Shown in pieces: positions 7,792-15,852 of a stretch of 64,000 bases of DNA (position 1 is the first letter of the stretch; the number at the start of each line of letters is the position of its first letter). Made by a program: the position numbers and the translations under genes. Source of the DNA: Erysipelotrichaceae bacterium (GTDB lineage: Bacteria; Bacillota_I; Bacilli_A; Erysipelotrichales; Erysipelotrichaceae); contig JAIKXJ010000063.1 in the NCBI GenBank assembly GCA_024684175.1, positions 186,001 to 250,000 on the forward strand, given 5' to 3'. The notes under the pieces are model-generated. The model searched no databases. It saw only the letters and a program-made list of their open reading frames with translations, and was not told the DNA's origin.

Positions 7792-9240
7792 TTAAGACTC
7801 AAGCATGAGTTGAATCAGCCAACGGTAGACAAGAAACAATCCGTAAGCATCCAGGGAACAGTATTCCTTGAGATTCTCCACGATCTGTTTCCCCTTTTCC
7901 GCATCGGCACCTGCAATGTCGCGCCAATTGAAGACCGCTTCCATTCCGTCATAGATATCCAGGTCTTTATAAGAATAATCCGAACAGATATCCACGAGTT
8001 TCTTCAAAGAGAAGTTGCCCTGCATCCGGACGTCATAGACCAGACCGTCCGTGAACGGGACAGCCAGATCGACGAAACGGTCGACGATCTTCAGCAATGC
8101 GTCCCGGTATTCCGGGAAGATCTGCGAAAGCTCGATCAGCCGCAGGCATTCCGCACCTTGCGCGTTATAAGCCAGGATCGGACCGGAATCCGGAAGATAT
8201 TCCAACAAGGCTTCGACAAACTGTCTCCGGCAATCCTGGGTACCGACGAAAGTCCTATGCTCCATGTGCCCTGCCTCATCGATGTAGTACAAGGCAAATT
8301 CGAAGCAGACCACATCCATCGGATGCATCTTTTCATATACAGGGATCAGATAGCGGTCCCATTCGAAATCAATGAACGAGATCGGCCGTCCGGAGATCTT
8401 ATTGAGCCAGGAACCCAGAGAATACCGGTCGACGAAGATCCCGCCGTTCCTCGACGCCATGACTTGTGCATATTGCGTCCTTGAACCTTCCAACAGCTGC
8501 GGATCCGCATCTTTCAAGTAACGTATCCCCTCTTCATACATCCGGTTCTTGTGCTGAGAAGAGACCAGTGTCAGTATGGAATCGTCCTCCTGCGCTTCTT
8601 CCTGAGGGAAGCAGCGATCATAGTATTCACACAAGCCGTTGAGCTTGCAGAAACGGCATTTGCGTGCCGGTATCTTTTCGGGGTCGTAAGCCTCCATATC
8701 CGCGATATACCGCTTGAAATCTACGTCGACTTCCTCAACGACCGCTTTGATGGAACGCCGTCCGAAGCGGTTCTCGCAAAGGAACAGTTTCTTAGGATCG
8801 AGCTTGCCTTCGTTGACATAATCCGGATCCAGACGGATCACGTAGATCTCGCCGATCTTGATGCCGAGATCTTTCAGGACCTTCACGCTGATCCGATAGC
8901 CCAGCGTATCCAGATCCTTGATCACAGTACCGTAATATATGAAATAAAGGTCGAATCCATCGCCTTTTTTGTGCATGAAAGGAATATTCACGCGCATCTC
9001 ACCATCAACGAAACGCGGATGAACGAACCATTCATATTGATCTATATTTGAGAAGAACCTTTCACCGGGATCGTTTCTGACCCCTTCATAACATTCTTCG
9101 ATACCGAAATAGCCCTTCAGCAATTCAACGATGTTCTCATCAGAACGAAGATATGGTTTAAAAACGTTATTTTCGTCTTTACCGTAAAAGTAAAGCCGTT
9201 CACAACGCAGAAACTTTTTGATATCACTGATATGATACAT
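7792..9240 (-). CDS. DUF2779 protein: Cas4-like domain plus DEDD exonuclease
   Basis: A 482-residue DUF2779-type protein. The N-terminal half carries the four cysteines of a Cas4/AddB-like Fe-S nuclease (C13 in FLRCERLYFY, and CRFCKLNGLC plus a fourth in YDRCF). The C-terminal half looks like a DnaQ-type 3'-5' exonuclease: FIDFEW (motif I), LAYNAQGAE (motif II) and YCSLDAYGL (motif III). The usual EVK of the Cas4-like active site is not evident where expected (GDGFDLYFIYYG), so that domain may be structural only. Start ATG 9240 has AGAGGTAG upstream and a TATAAT behind it. Role unknown, presumably nucleic-acid processing. Confidence 0.8.
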   Translation of the reverse strand: MYHISDIKKFLRCERLYFYGKDENNVFKPYLRSDENIVELLKGYFGIEECYEGVRNDPGERFFSNIDQYEWFVHPRFVDGEMRVNIPFMHKKGDGFDLYFIYYGTVIKDLDTLGYRISVKVLKDLGIKIGEIYVIRLDPDYVNEGKLDPKKLFLCENRFGRRSIKAVVEEVDVDFKRYIADMEAYDPEKIPARKCRFCKLNGLCEYYDRCFPQEEAQEDDSILTLVSSQHKNRMYEEGIRYLKDADPQLLEGSRTQYAQVMASRNGGIFVDRYSLGSWLNKISGRPISFIDFEWDRYLIPVYEKMHPMDVVCFEFALYYIDEAGHMEHRTFVGTQDCRRQFVEALLEYLPDSGPILAYNAQGAECLRLIELSQIFPEYRDALLKIVDRFVDLAVPFTDGLVYDVRMQGNFSLKKLVDICSDYSYKDLDIYDGMEAVFNWRDIAGADAEKGKQIVENLKEYCSLDAYGLFLVYRWLIQLMLES

Positions 9241-9285
9241 ATCTACCTCTGTTTATATTATATCGTATTTCCACCGGTCTGTGTA

Positions 9286-9304
9286 ACTTGTATCTCTAAC
9301 AAGT
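9286..9304. repeat. Inverted repeat between divergent genes
   Basis: ACTTGT (9286-9291), seven bases, ACAAGT (9299-9304), lying between the divergent promoters of the DUF2779 gene and the zinc-ribbon gene. Could be an operator or chance. Confidence 0.35.
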
Positions 9305-9315
9305 GTACTTGCGAT

Positions 9316-9344
9316 TTGAAGAAAAACAGTTCCGCCCATATAAT
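9316..9344 (+). promoter_or_regulatory. Promoter of zinc-ribbon membrane gene
   Basis: TTGAAG (9316-9321), 17-base spacer, TATAAT (9339-9344). The -10 ends six bases before ATG 9351, predicting a leaderless mRNA. Confidence 0.8.
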
Positions 9345-9350
9345 TGAACT

Positions 9351-9875
9351 ATGAAGATCTATTGTGAAAAGTGCCATCAGGACATCAGCGGCGAATGCAA
9401 CAAAAGCATCGAAAGCTATAAAGTAGGAAAAGTGATCTGCCCGCATTGTCATCATGAACAAAGAAGATATATCTCCGAAGCGGACATCCTGCTCTTCTTT
9501 GGCGTCAGTGAAGTCTTCTACATCCTTTTAAGCCTTGCGGCAGTATACATATTCGGCCGCTTCGGTGTAAGCAGCGTCTCCATCCTGATCCTGCTGGTCT
9601 TGCTGGTCATCTCCTTCTTTGCCTCAAAAGCCTTCTCTTCTTCGATCTATGAAAAAGCCTATTTCAAAAGCGAAGTAAAATACAAAGTCTTCGATGAAGA
9701 TGCGGAAGTGATACAAAAAAGCATCAGCTGGCAGTTTATATTATTCTTTGCGATCACGATCACTTTCATCAACGTCAGCGAAGGAAAGATCTTCTTTGCG
9801 ATCGCGATGCCCCTGGCCGCAGCGTTGACCTTCGCCAAACTCTATCTGCAGCTGAGATATGAAAAGAGACAATAA
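9351..9875 (+). CDS. Zinc-ribbon membrane protein, unknown function
   Basis: 174 residues. The N-terminus holds CEKC (5-8) and CPHC (30-33) with a further C16, so a small cytoplasmic zinc ribbon is likely. It is followed by two hydrophobic hairpins (about 47-90 and 124-163), giving four predicted membrane helices, and a basic C-terminus. No family recognised. The ATG has no Shine-Dalgarno and lies six bases past a consensus -10. Divergent from the DUF2779 gene, convergent with the cyclophilin. Confidence 0.72.
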   Translation: MKIYCEKCHQDISGECNKSIESYKVGKVICPHCHHEQRRYISEADILLFFGVSEVFYILLSLAAVYIFGRFGVSSVSILILLVLLVISFFASKAFSSSIYEKAYFKSEVKYKVFDEDAEVIQKSISWQFILFFAITITFINVSEGKIFFAIAMPLAAALTFAKLYLQLRYEKRQ

Positions 9876-9895
9876 AAGCCATTTACATGGCTTTT
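9874..9895. terminator. Short bidirectional terminator
   Basis: Stem AAAAGCCAT / ATGGCTTTT with a four-base loop between two convergent genes; T residues come mainly from the stem ends. Confidence 0.6.
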
Positions 9896-9898
9896 CGT

Positions 9899-10495
9899 TT
9901 ATTCTGTGATCCTGATATATTCGATGACCGGCTGCTCTTCTTCGGCGATCGTGCCGTTGTTGTCTATCGGCCTGGCATCCTTGGCGATCTTTTCCGCGAC
10001 TTCATAGCCTTCCGTCACTTTTCCGAAAGCCGCATATTCACCATCCAGCCATTCAGCGTCACCGACCATGATGAAGAACTGAGAACTCGCTGAATCCGGA
10101 TCGGTGGCTCTGGCCATTGAGATGACCCCTTTGGTGTGTTTCAGTTCGTTTTCAAATCCATTGGAATCGAATTCTCCTTTGATCTTTCCTACCGTACCGT
10201 AGAGATCTTTTCCGCCCTGTATCATGAATCCGTCGATGATCCTGTGGAACCGGTTTCCGTCATAGAAACCGTCATTTGCGAGTTTCACAAAATTCTCTAC
10301 CGTCTGCGGTGCGACCTCCGGATAAAGTTCAAGTTTGATGACACCGTAGTTCTCTATGCTGAGTTCGGCATGAACGATCTCAGACGGGATCGGCTCATTA
10401 AGTCCTGAAGTCTCGATGAGATCTTCTTCCTTTTTTGCACAGGCGCTCATACCGATGACCAGCAGAAGCATTGCCAATATTCTAACTGTTTTCAT
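9899..10495 (-). CDS. Lipoprotein peptidyl-prolyl isomerase (cyclophilin type)
   Basis: I choose the internal Met that opens a lipoprotein signal, MKTVRILAMLLLVIGMSAC (C19), preceded by AGAAGGG; the longer reading would put 31 charged residues before the signal and run through a terminator. The mature part is a cyclophilin domain: FVKLANDGFYDGNRFHRIIDGFMIQGG, then SASSQFFIMVGD. It should assist folding of exported proteins on the outer membrane face. 198 residues. Single gene. Confidence 0.93.
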   Translation of the reverse strand: MKTVRILAMLLLVIGMSACAKKEEDLIETSGLNEPIPSEIVHAELSIENYGVIKLELYPEVAPQTVENFVKLANDGFYDGNRFHRIIDGFMIQGGKDLYGTVGKIKGEFDSNGFENELKHTKGVISMARATDPDSASSQFFIMVGDAEWLDGEYAAFGKVTEGYEVAEKIAKDARPIDNNGTIAEEEQPVIEYIRITE

Positions 10496-10551
10496 ATAAA
10501 AAACCCTTCTTTTTTTCTTCAGTAAGATTATATCAGGAAAAGTCCAATGAA

Positions 10552-10624
10552 AAAGAGGCTGTCGTCCCAGGATCCGACGATGTTTCATAATGAAACAATC
10601 GTTCGGTCCTCACGCAGCCTCTTT
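10552..10624 (-). terminator. Long-hairpin terminator of mgl operon
   Basis: Outer stem AAAGAGGCTG / CAGCCTCTTT encloses a second near-perfect stem (about 10569-10608); the minus strand continues into T residues. Follows mglC. Confidence 0.8.
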
Positions 10625-10647
10625 GTGATCGATGATGATCCGATGCC

Positions 10648-11664
10648 TTATTTCTTGGCGATGTACTTTCTGATATCCAGAGCGATCGCGACGACGATGA
10701 CGATACCCTGAACGATATAAGTCCAAGCCGTATCGATGCCTAAGAATGTCATTTCGATCTTCAGGATCTCGAAGACAAGAACACCCATCAGGATACCGGA
10801 GACCTTGCCGGTACCGCCGTTGACGGAGACACCGCCGATCGTACATCCGGCGATGGCGAACAGCTCATAGCCGTTTGCCAGGTTGGATGAAGTACCGCCG
10901 GCTTTTGCCGCAAGCATGAAACCTGCCAGAGCAAACATCGAAGCGGCGATCATGTAGGAAGCGATGGTCATTCTTGTAGTGTTGATACCGGAGACTTCTG
11001 CAGCATCCGGGTTGCCGCCGATCGCATACATCTTTTTGCCGTATGGCGTATGGTTATATAAGAACCACATGACCAGCATGACGATGGCTGTTACGATCGC
11101 CAGATTCGGAATGAGCGGAATGCCCATAAATGATCCGGAAGCCCATTCGGTATACTGAGGGATCAGACCGCCGATCGGCTGTGCGCCTGTATAGATCAGC
11201 GCGATACCGTAAACGATCGTCTGCATGCCATAGGAACCGATGAACGCCGGAACATGGAGTTTGGAAACGACAAGGCCGTTGACCAGACCGATCGTTACCG
11301 CAAAGCCGATCATGACGAGGATGCAGACGACCCACATATTCATCGGCTGCATGTTCGGATAGACCTTGCTTGCATAGTCGGCTCTCTGCAGCAGTGTTGC
11401 GCAGATACATCCGGCAAGACCAACCTGACGGCCTGCGGAAAGGTCGTTGTTCCTCATGATCAGAACACCGGAAATACCTAAGGCAATGACCATACGAACG
11501 GATGTGTTTGCCAGAAGGTTCTTGATGTTAGCCATCGAGAAGAAACGCGGATTCTGTAAACCGACGAAGACTGCAGAAGCGATGATCAGAATGATCAGCG
11601 CATTATTTAATATGAATTGAACGACATCAAATTTTTTATTTGATTTATTAGTTTTCTCGGACAT
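10648..11664 (-). CDS. mglC: Galactose/methyl-galactoside ABC permease
   Basis: Membrane subunit of a ribose/galactose-class (CUT2) sugar importer; 338 residues with about ten hydrophobic segments. Family motifs include LGISGVLIMRNNDLSAGRQ near residues 58-76 and GGTSSNLANGYELFAIAGC with GGVSVNGGTGKV in the second half. Starts 13 bases after mglA. Substrate follows from the MglB-like binding protein at the head of the operon; no galT or galE is in the window, although a galactokinase is 6 kb away. Confidence 0.93.
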   Translation of the reverse strand: MSEKTNKSNKKFDVVQFILNNALIILIIASAVFVGLQNPRFFSMANIKNLLANTSVRMVIALGISGVLIMRNNDLSAGRQVGLAGCICATLLQRADYASKVYPNMQPMNMWVVCILVMIGFAVTIGLVNGLVVSKLHVPAFIGSYGMQTIVYGIALIYTGAQPIGGLIPQYTEWASGSFMGIPLIPNLAIVTAIVMLVMWFLYNHTPYGKKMYAIGGNPDAAEVSGINTTRMTIASYMIAASMFALAGFMLAAKAGGTSSNLANGYELFAIAGCTIGGVSVNGGTGKVSGILMGVLVFEILKIEMTFLGIDTAWTYIVQGIVIVVAIALDIRKYIAKK

Positions 11665-11677
11665 AACTTATTCTCCC

Positions 11678-13189
11678 TTAGTTTACAAATGCAGTGGAAA
11701 GTTCCATGATCTTTTCCTGATTCATATCTTTACCTTCGACGACACCGGTGATCCTTCCTTCGCACATGACCATGATACGGTCACAGATGCCGATCAGTTC
11801 AGGCATTTCGGAAGAAACGACGATGATCGTCTTGCCTTCTTTAGCCAGTCTGCCGATGATCGAATAGATCTCGTATTTTGCACCGACATCGATACCTCTG
11901 GTCGGCTCATCCATGATCAGTACTTCCGGTTCTTTGGCCAGCCATCTGGAAATAATGACTTTCTGCTGATTACCGCCGGAAAGATTTTTGATCTGTTCTT
12001 TCTCACTCGGTGTCTTGATCGAAAGTTCATTGATCGATTTCTGAACGACCTCGTTGATCGCTTTGTGATCCAGCATGACTCTGTATTTAAGGTAGTCATT
12101 CAATGATGCAACAGCGACATTGTCGGTGATCGACAGAACACCGAAGATACCTCTTGCACGGCGGTCTTCCGTGATCAGGGCAATACCGTTTTTAATGGCA
12201 TCTTCCGGACATTTGATATTCAGTTCTTTCCCTTCGAACGTGACTGTTCCGGATACTTTTCCGCGAAGTCCGTAGATCGCTTCCATCAGCTCTGTCCTTT
12301 GAGCGCCTACCAGACCGGCGAGTCCGTAGATCTCGCCTTTTTTGACCGAGAACGAACAGTTCTTGAAAGAATTATCGAGGATCGATGTGAAGTCTTTGAC
12401 TTCAAACACGACCTCTCCCGGTGTGTTGACTTTCGGCGGATAAAGATCAGTCAGCTCACGCCCGACTTCCTTTGCGATGATGAAATCCGTCGTCAGACCC
12501 TCTGCAGGCCAGGTACCAATGTACTGGCCGTCGCGCATGATCGTGACCTCATCCGAGATCTTCAGAATCTCATCCATTTTATGAGAAATATAAATAACAC
12601 CGCATCCTCCGGAAGTTAAACGCTTTACGATCTCAAAAAGCTTATCGACTTCTTTCTGTGTGAGCGATGATGTTGGCTCATCCAAAATGACGATCTTAGC
12701 ATTGGCACTCATTGCCTTGGCGATTTCGACCAATTGCATCTGCGAGGTCGAAAGAATACCCAACTTATCGGTGGCCTTAAAATTCAAGCCCAGGTCATCA
12801 AGAAGCTTCTGTGTATCTTCGTTCATCTTCTGATGATCGACGACTTTGATCGGGCCAAAAGACTTCGTCGGATATCTTCCGCAATAGATATTCTCAGCTA
12901 TAGATCTGTCGCGAATCGGCATCAGCTCCTGATGAACCATGGCGATTCCTCTGTTCAACGCATCAAATGGGTCGGTGATATTCACTTCCTCGCCATCATA
13001 GATAACTTTACCCTCATCTTTTTTGTAAATACCGAACAGGCATTTCATCAAAGTCGATTTGCCGGCACCGTTCTCACCCATCAGGGAATGGACATGTCCC
13101 GGTTTCAATTGCAAAGAAACATGGTCTAAAGCTCTTACACCAGGGAAGGATTTACAAATATCTTTCATTTCAAGAATATATTCTGACAT
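11678..13189 (-). CDS. mglA: Galactose/methyl-galactoside ABC ATPase
   Basis: 503 residues with two fused nucleotide-binding domains, as in MglA/RbsA. NBD1 has Walker A GENGAGKSTLMK and Walker B KIVILDEPTSSL; its signature (LSTSQMQLVEIAKAMS) is the usual degenerate form. NBD2 has the typical degraded Walker A (GLVGAQRTELMEAIYG) but a full LSGGNQQK signature and LIMDEPTRGIDVG. So one composite ATP site is active, as known for this family. ATG 13189 follows AGGAGGAA; separated from mglB by a hairpin attenuator. Confidence 0.95.
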   Translation of the reverse strand: MSEYILEMKDICKSFPGVRALDHVSLQLKPGHVHSLMGENGAGKSTLMKCLFGIYKKDEGKVIYDGEEVNITDPFDALNRGIAMVHQELMPIRDRSIAENIYCGRYPTKSFGPIKVVDHQKMNEDTQKLLDDLGLNFKATDKLGILSTSQMQLVEIAKAMSANAKIVILDEPTSSLTQKEVDKLFEIVKRLTSGGCGVIYISHKMDEILKISDEVTIMRDGQYIGTWPAEGLTTDFIIAKEVGRELTDLYPPKVNTPGEVVFEVKDFTSILDNSFKNCSFSVKKGEIYGLAGLVGAQRTELMEAIYGLRGKVSGTVTFEGKELNIKCPEDAIKNGIALITEDRRARGIFGVLSITDNVAVASLNDYLKYRVMLDHKAINEVVQKSINELSIKTPSEKEQIKNLSGGNQQKVIISRWLAKEPEVLIMDEPTRGIDVGAKYEIYSIIGRLAKEGKTIIVVSSEMPELIGICDRIMVMCEGRITGVVEGKDMNQEKIMELSTAFVN

Positions 13190-13202
13190 AGTATTCCTCC
13201 TT

Positions 13203-13250
13203 CAAATCAAAAAAATAAAGAAGAGTCATATGCATCAGCATACGACTCTT
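13203..13250 (-). terminator. mglB-mglA intercistronic attenuator
   Basis: 13-bp stem (13221-13233 with 13238-13250, one mismatch) and a T-rich minus-strand tail. Partial termination here would give more binding protein than transporter. Confidence 0.82.
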
Positions 13251-13268
13251 CCGAACAAATCAAACGAA

Positions 13269-14279
13269 TTATTTGATGTACTGATCAACGTTAGCGGAAG
13301 TGACCATGACGTAAGGAACATAGTTGACCTTATTCGTGATCGTTTCGCCGCCCAGCATCTTCAGTAATGATTCGCAAGCTGCAGTTGCCTGACCTAAATC
13401 ATCGTTCAAAACAGTACCGGTCATTTCACCGTTCTTGACTGCTTCGCATGCTTCAGGAATAGCATCAACACCGACAAGATAAATGTCTGTACCGACAGTT
13501 CTGCCTGCACCCTTGATCGCTTCAAGAGCACCCATAGCCATACCGTCATTGTTGCAGAATACGACTTCGATGTCAGCACCTTCCTTGGAAAGTTCAGAAG
13601 CAACGAGTTCCTGGCCCTGAGCCTGTGCCCAGTTACCTGTCTGTTCGAATAACTTGTTGACCTCAACACCATTGTCAGTCAGATACTTGATAGAGTATTC
13701 AGTTCTGAACTGAGCATCGGAGTTCTCCGGGTCACCCATGATCATGATATAGCTGACTTTGCCGTCGCCGTTCAGGTCGCCATGAGCCGGCTGATCGAAA
13801 ATGATCTGGCCCTGGTAAGTACCGGAATCTCTTGCATCAGCACCGACGTAGCAAGTCTTGTCACCGTAGCTGTAATCAGCGATCTCACGGTTGATGAATA
13901 CTGTAGGGATACCTGAATCTTCAACTGCCTTTGCCAGAGCATCGGAAGAAGTCTGGACCAGGTTGACGATCATGCCATCAACACCCTGTGAAATGAAGGT
14001 ATTGACCTGTTCTGTCTGAGTAGCAGCATCGTTAGCACCATCAACGATCGTTAATTCATACTGTGTGCCGCCTTTAGCGTTGAGATCATCGAAGTATTTC
14101 TGGATATCCTGACGATAAAGAGTCATGAAGTTATCATCGAACTGATAAATCGCAACACCGATTTTGACTGTTTCAGGAGCAGCTTCGCCGCCTTCAGCCG
14201 GAGTTTCGTTCTTCTGAGAACAACCGACAAGAGCGAAAACCATCAAAACAGCCAATAAAACACTTAAAAGCTTTTTCAT
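13269..14279 (-). CDS. mglB: Galactose-binding lipoprotein
   Basis: Periplasmic-binding-protein type I lipoprotein, 336 residues; lipobox at ALVGC, C20. The mature protein shows the galactose/glucose-binding MglB pattern: VKIGVAIYQFDDNFMTLYRQDI, VDGANDAATQTEQVNTFISQGVDG split over two motifs, INREI, VGADARDSG and FCNNDGMAMGA. It captures sugar outside the membrane for MglAC. ATG follows GGAGGAAAA. Expression should be carbon-regulated through the operator at 14325-14338. Confidence 0.94.
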   Translation of the reverse strand: MKKLLSVLLAVLMVFALVGCSQKNETPAEGGEAAPETVKIGVAIYQFDDNFMTLYRQDIQKYFDDLNAKGGTQYELTIVDGANDAATQTEQVNTFISQGVDGMIVNLVQTSSDALAKAVEDSGIPTVFINREIADYSYGDKTCYVGADARDSGTYQGQIIFDQPAHGDLNGDGKVSYIMIMGDPENSDAQFRTEYSIKYLTDNGVEVNKLFEQTGNWAQAQGQELVASELSKEGADIEVVFCNNDGMAMGALEAIKGAGRTVGTDIYLVGVDAIPEACEAVKNGEMTGTVLNDDLGQATAACESLLKMLGGETITNKVNYVPYVMVTSANVDQYIK

Positions 14280-14311
14280 TTTTTCCTCCTTGGGTTTTTA
14301 CCCATACTTTT

Positions 14312-14339
14312 ATTATAGAACAAATGTAACCGATTACAA
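14312..14339 (-). promoter_or_regulatory. mgl promoter
   Basis: Minus strand TTGTAA (14339-14334), 16-base spacer, TATAAT (14317-14312), ending 32 bases before mglB. Confidence 0.8.
14325..14338. promoter_or_regulatory. cre-type LacI-family operator over mgl promoter
   Basis: TGTAACCGATTACA matches the LacI/CcpA consensus TGNAANCGNWNNCA at every fixed position and overlaps the -35 and spacer of the mgl promoter, so repression by CcpA (a candidate is encoded at 28039-29031) or a galactose repressor is expected. Confidence 0.8.
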
Positions 14340-14417
14340 TCCAAAAACACTCAAATAAACAAGCGAAGAAGAATCATGCCTTTCGACATAAAAGAATAGA
14401 AAGCTTGTTTATTTTGC

Positions 14418-14447
14418 TTGACGTTTCGTGTAAAAATGTTGTATTAG
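14418..14447 (+). promoter_or_regulatory. Promoter of the trp T-box transcript
   Basis: TTGACG (14418-14423), 18-base spacer, TATTAG (14442-14447); transcript start predicted near 14454. Confidence 0.65.
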
Positions 14448-14453
14448 TTAATA

Positions 14454-14714
14454 AACCGATGCGAAAGAGTAAGTAAGACCGGACATTTCTTTCAAAGAGA
14501 GTCACAGAATGGTGAAATGTGATAAAGGATGCCGATCCGAATGGACTTTCAAGGGCAAACAGAAACGTTGAGGAGTATGGGCGACGAACCGATCCTTCGT
14601 AAGAGGATCCGCATATGATGGTATGCATGAGAGGATACGCGAAGCCGTATCAAGCCGGGTGGCACCGCAGGAAAAATACATCCTGTCCCAGCAATCAAGG
14701 GACAGGATTTTTTT
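14454..14714 (+). ncRNA. Tryptophan T-box riboswitch
   Basis: Stem I closes with GAAAG (14463-14467) against CTTTC (14546-14550 region); an AGTAAGTA S-turn lies on its 5' side and an AGAGAG-type distal motif in its head. The specifier loop reads GAA-TGG-AC with TGG (Trp) at 14542-14544. The T-box GGGTGGCACCGC is at 14657-14668; its TGGC bulge pairs with a GCCA tRNA end, fitting the G discriminator of tRNA-Trp. The terminator TCCTGTCCC / GGGACAGGA (14681-14707) with seven T follows. Uncharged tRNA-Trp should allow readthrough into trpXYZ. Confidence 0.95.
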
Positions 14715-14731
14715 GTCCCGGGAGGTGAACG

Positions 14732-14764
14732 ATGAAAACAAACAAACTATGGCGTCCTTTCTGA
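14732..14764 (+). CDS. Ten-codon leader ORF with a Trp codon
   Basis: Reads MKTNKLWRPF and stops at TGA. Its ribosome site GGGAGGTG (14720-14727) is stronger than that of trpX and well spaced. It lies 17 bases after the T-box terminator and 46 before trpX. Whether it is translated, and whether the single TGG matters, is unknown. Confidence 0.45.
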   Translation: MKTNKLWRPF

Positions 14765-14810
14765 AAAAAACGATAAAAACGCAAAACAAAAAAGAAAGGA
14801 AAAACAAAAA

Positions 14811-15851
14811 ATGAAAAAAGCATTAACGCTCATCGCATGTCTGACTCTTCTTATCTGCCTGTGTGCCTGCAATGCACAACCCGAAGAACAAGGATCTTCC
14901 GAAGAAACAAAGACTTCCTATACGATCGGCATCTGCAATTATGTCGATGATGCCTCACTCAATCAGATCGTCAACAACATCCTCGCCGGACTCAAAGAAG
15001 CAGGTGAAGCAAACGATGTGCAGATCGATATCTTATATGACAACGCCAATGCCGATGCCAACGTCATGGCACAGATCATTTCCAATTTCATTTCAAAAGA
15101 TGTGGACCTGATGGTCGGTATCGCCACACCGGTCGCGCTGAATATGCAGGCGATGACGATAGACGATCCGATCCCGGTCATCTTCGCTGCCGTCTCCGAC
15201 CCTTTGTCCTGCGGACTGGTCGAAAGCCTTGAAAAGCCCGGTGCCAACATCTCGGGAACATCCGATTTCCTCAACACGAAAAACGTCCTGCAGCTGATGA
15301 TCGAACAAGATCCCGAGATCAAGAAAGTCGGTCTTTTATACGACGCTTCGCAAGATGCCTCGATCGGACCGATCAAACAAGCCAAGGAATTCTTCCCTCA
15401 GTCAAACATCACCTATGTCGAAAAGACCGGGACCAACGTCGATGAGATCAAACTGGCAGCAGCCTCTTTGATCGCCGAAGGTGTGCAGGCCGTCTTCACG
15501 CCGACCGACAATACTGTCATGACGGCGGAGCTGTCGATCTATGAACAGTTCCTGGATGCGGGCATCTTACACTATGCCGGAGCGGATTCCTTTGCCTTGA
15601 ACGGTGCTTTTTTGGGCTATGGCGTCGACTATGCGCAGTTAGGCAGACAGACAGCGGAAATGGTCTATGAAGTCCTTTCCGGAAAAACGGACATCTCCGA
15701 TCTCCCGGTCAGGACCTTCGACAACGGTACCGCGACGATCAATGAAGATGTGATCGAGGCTTTAGGCATGGACCTGGATGTCCTGAAAGAAGCCTTCGGT
15801 CCTCTCTGTTCCGACATCAAGACCATCAAGACGGCAGAAGAGTTCGAATGA
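14811..15851 (+). CDS. trpX: Tryptophan ABC transporter substrate-binding lipoprotein
   Basis: 346-residue lipoprotein of the ABC_sub_bind (PF04392) family, C20 in LCLCAC. Family marks are TIGICNYVDDASLNQIVNN, a VGIATPVA loop, PVIFAAVSDP, GTSDFLN and FTPTDNTVM. It captures substrate for TrpYZ. The tryptophan assignment rests on the Trp-specific T-box directly upstream, which matches the TrpXYZ systems described in Firmicutes. AAAGGA lies 12 bases before ATG. Downstream genes follow with 1-base spacing and overlap. Confidence 0.92.
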   Translation: MKKALTLIACLTLLICLCACNAQPEEQGSSEETKTSYTIGICNYVDDASLNQIVNNILAGLKEAGEANDVQIDILYDNANADANVMAQIISNFISKDVDLMVGIATPVALNMQAMTIDDPIPVIFAAVSDPLSCGLVESLEKPGANISGTSDFLNTKNVLQLMIEQDPEIKKVGLLYDASQDASIGPIKQAKEFFPQSNITYVEKTGTNVDEIKLAAASLIAEGVQAVFTPTDNTVMTAELSIYEQFLDAGILHYAGADSFALNGAFLGYGVDYAQLGRQTAEMVYEVLSGKTDISDLPVRTFDNGTATINEDVIEALGMDLDVLKEAFGPLCSDIKTIKTAEEFE

Positions 15852-15852
15852 T

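Noticed and set aside
10496..10588. Longer N-terminus for the cyclophilin lipoprotein
   Set aside because: The extra 31 residues are translated terminator sequence of the mgl operon, and would bury the signal peptide.
14374..14807. Minus-strand open frames across the trp T-box region
   Set aside because: They lie opposite a clear T-box with terminator and have no ribosome sites.
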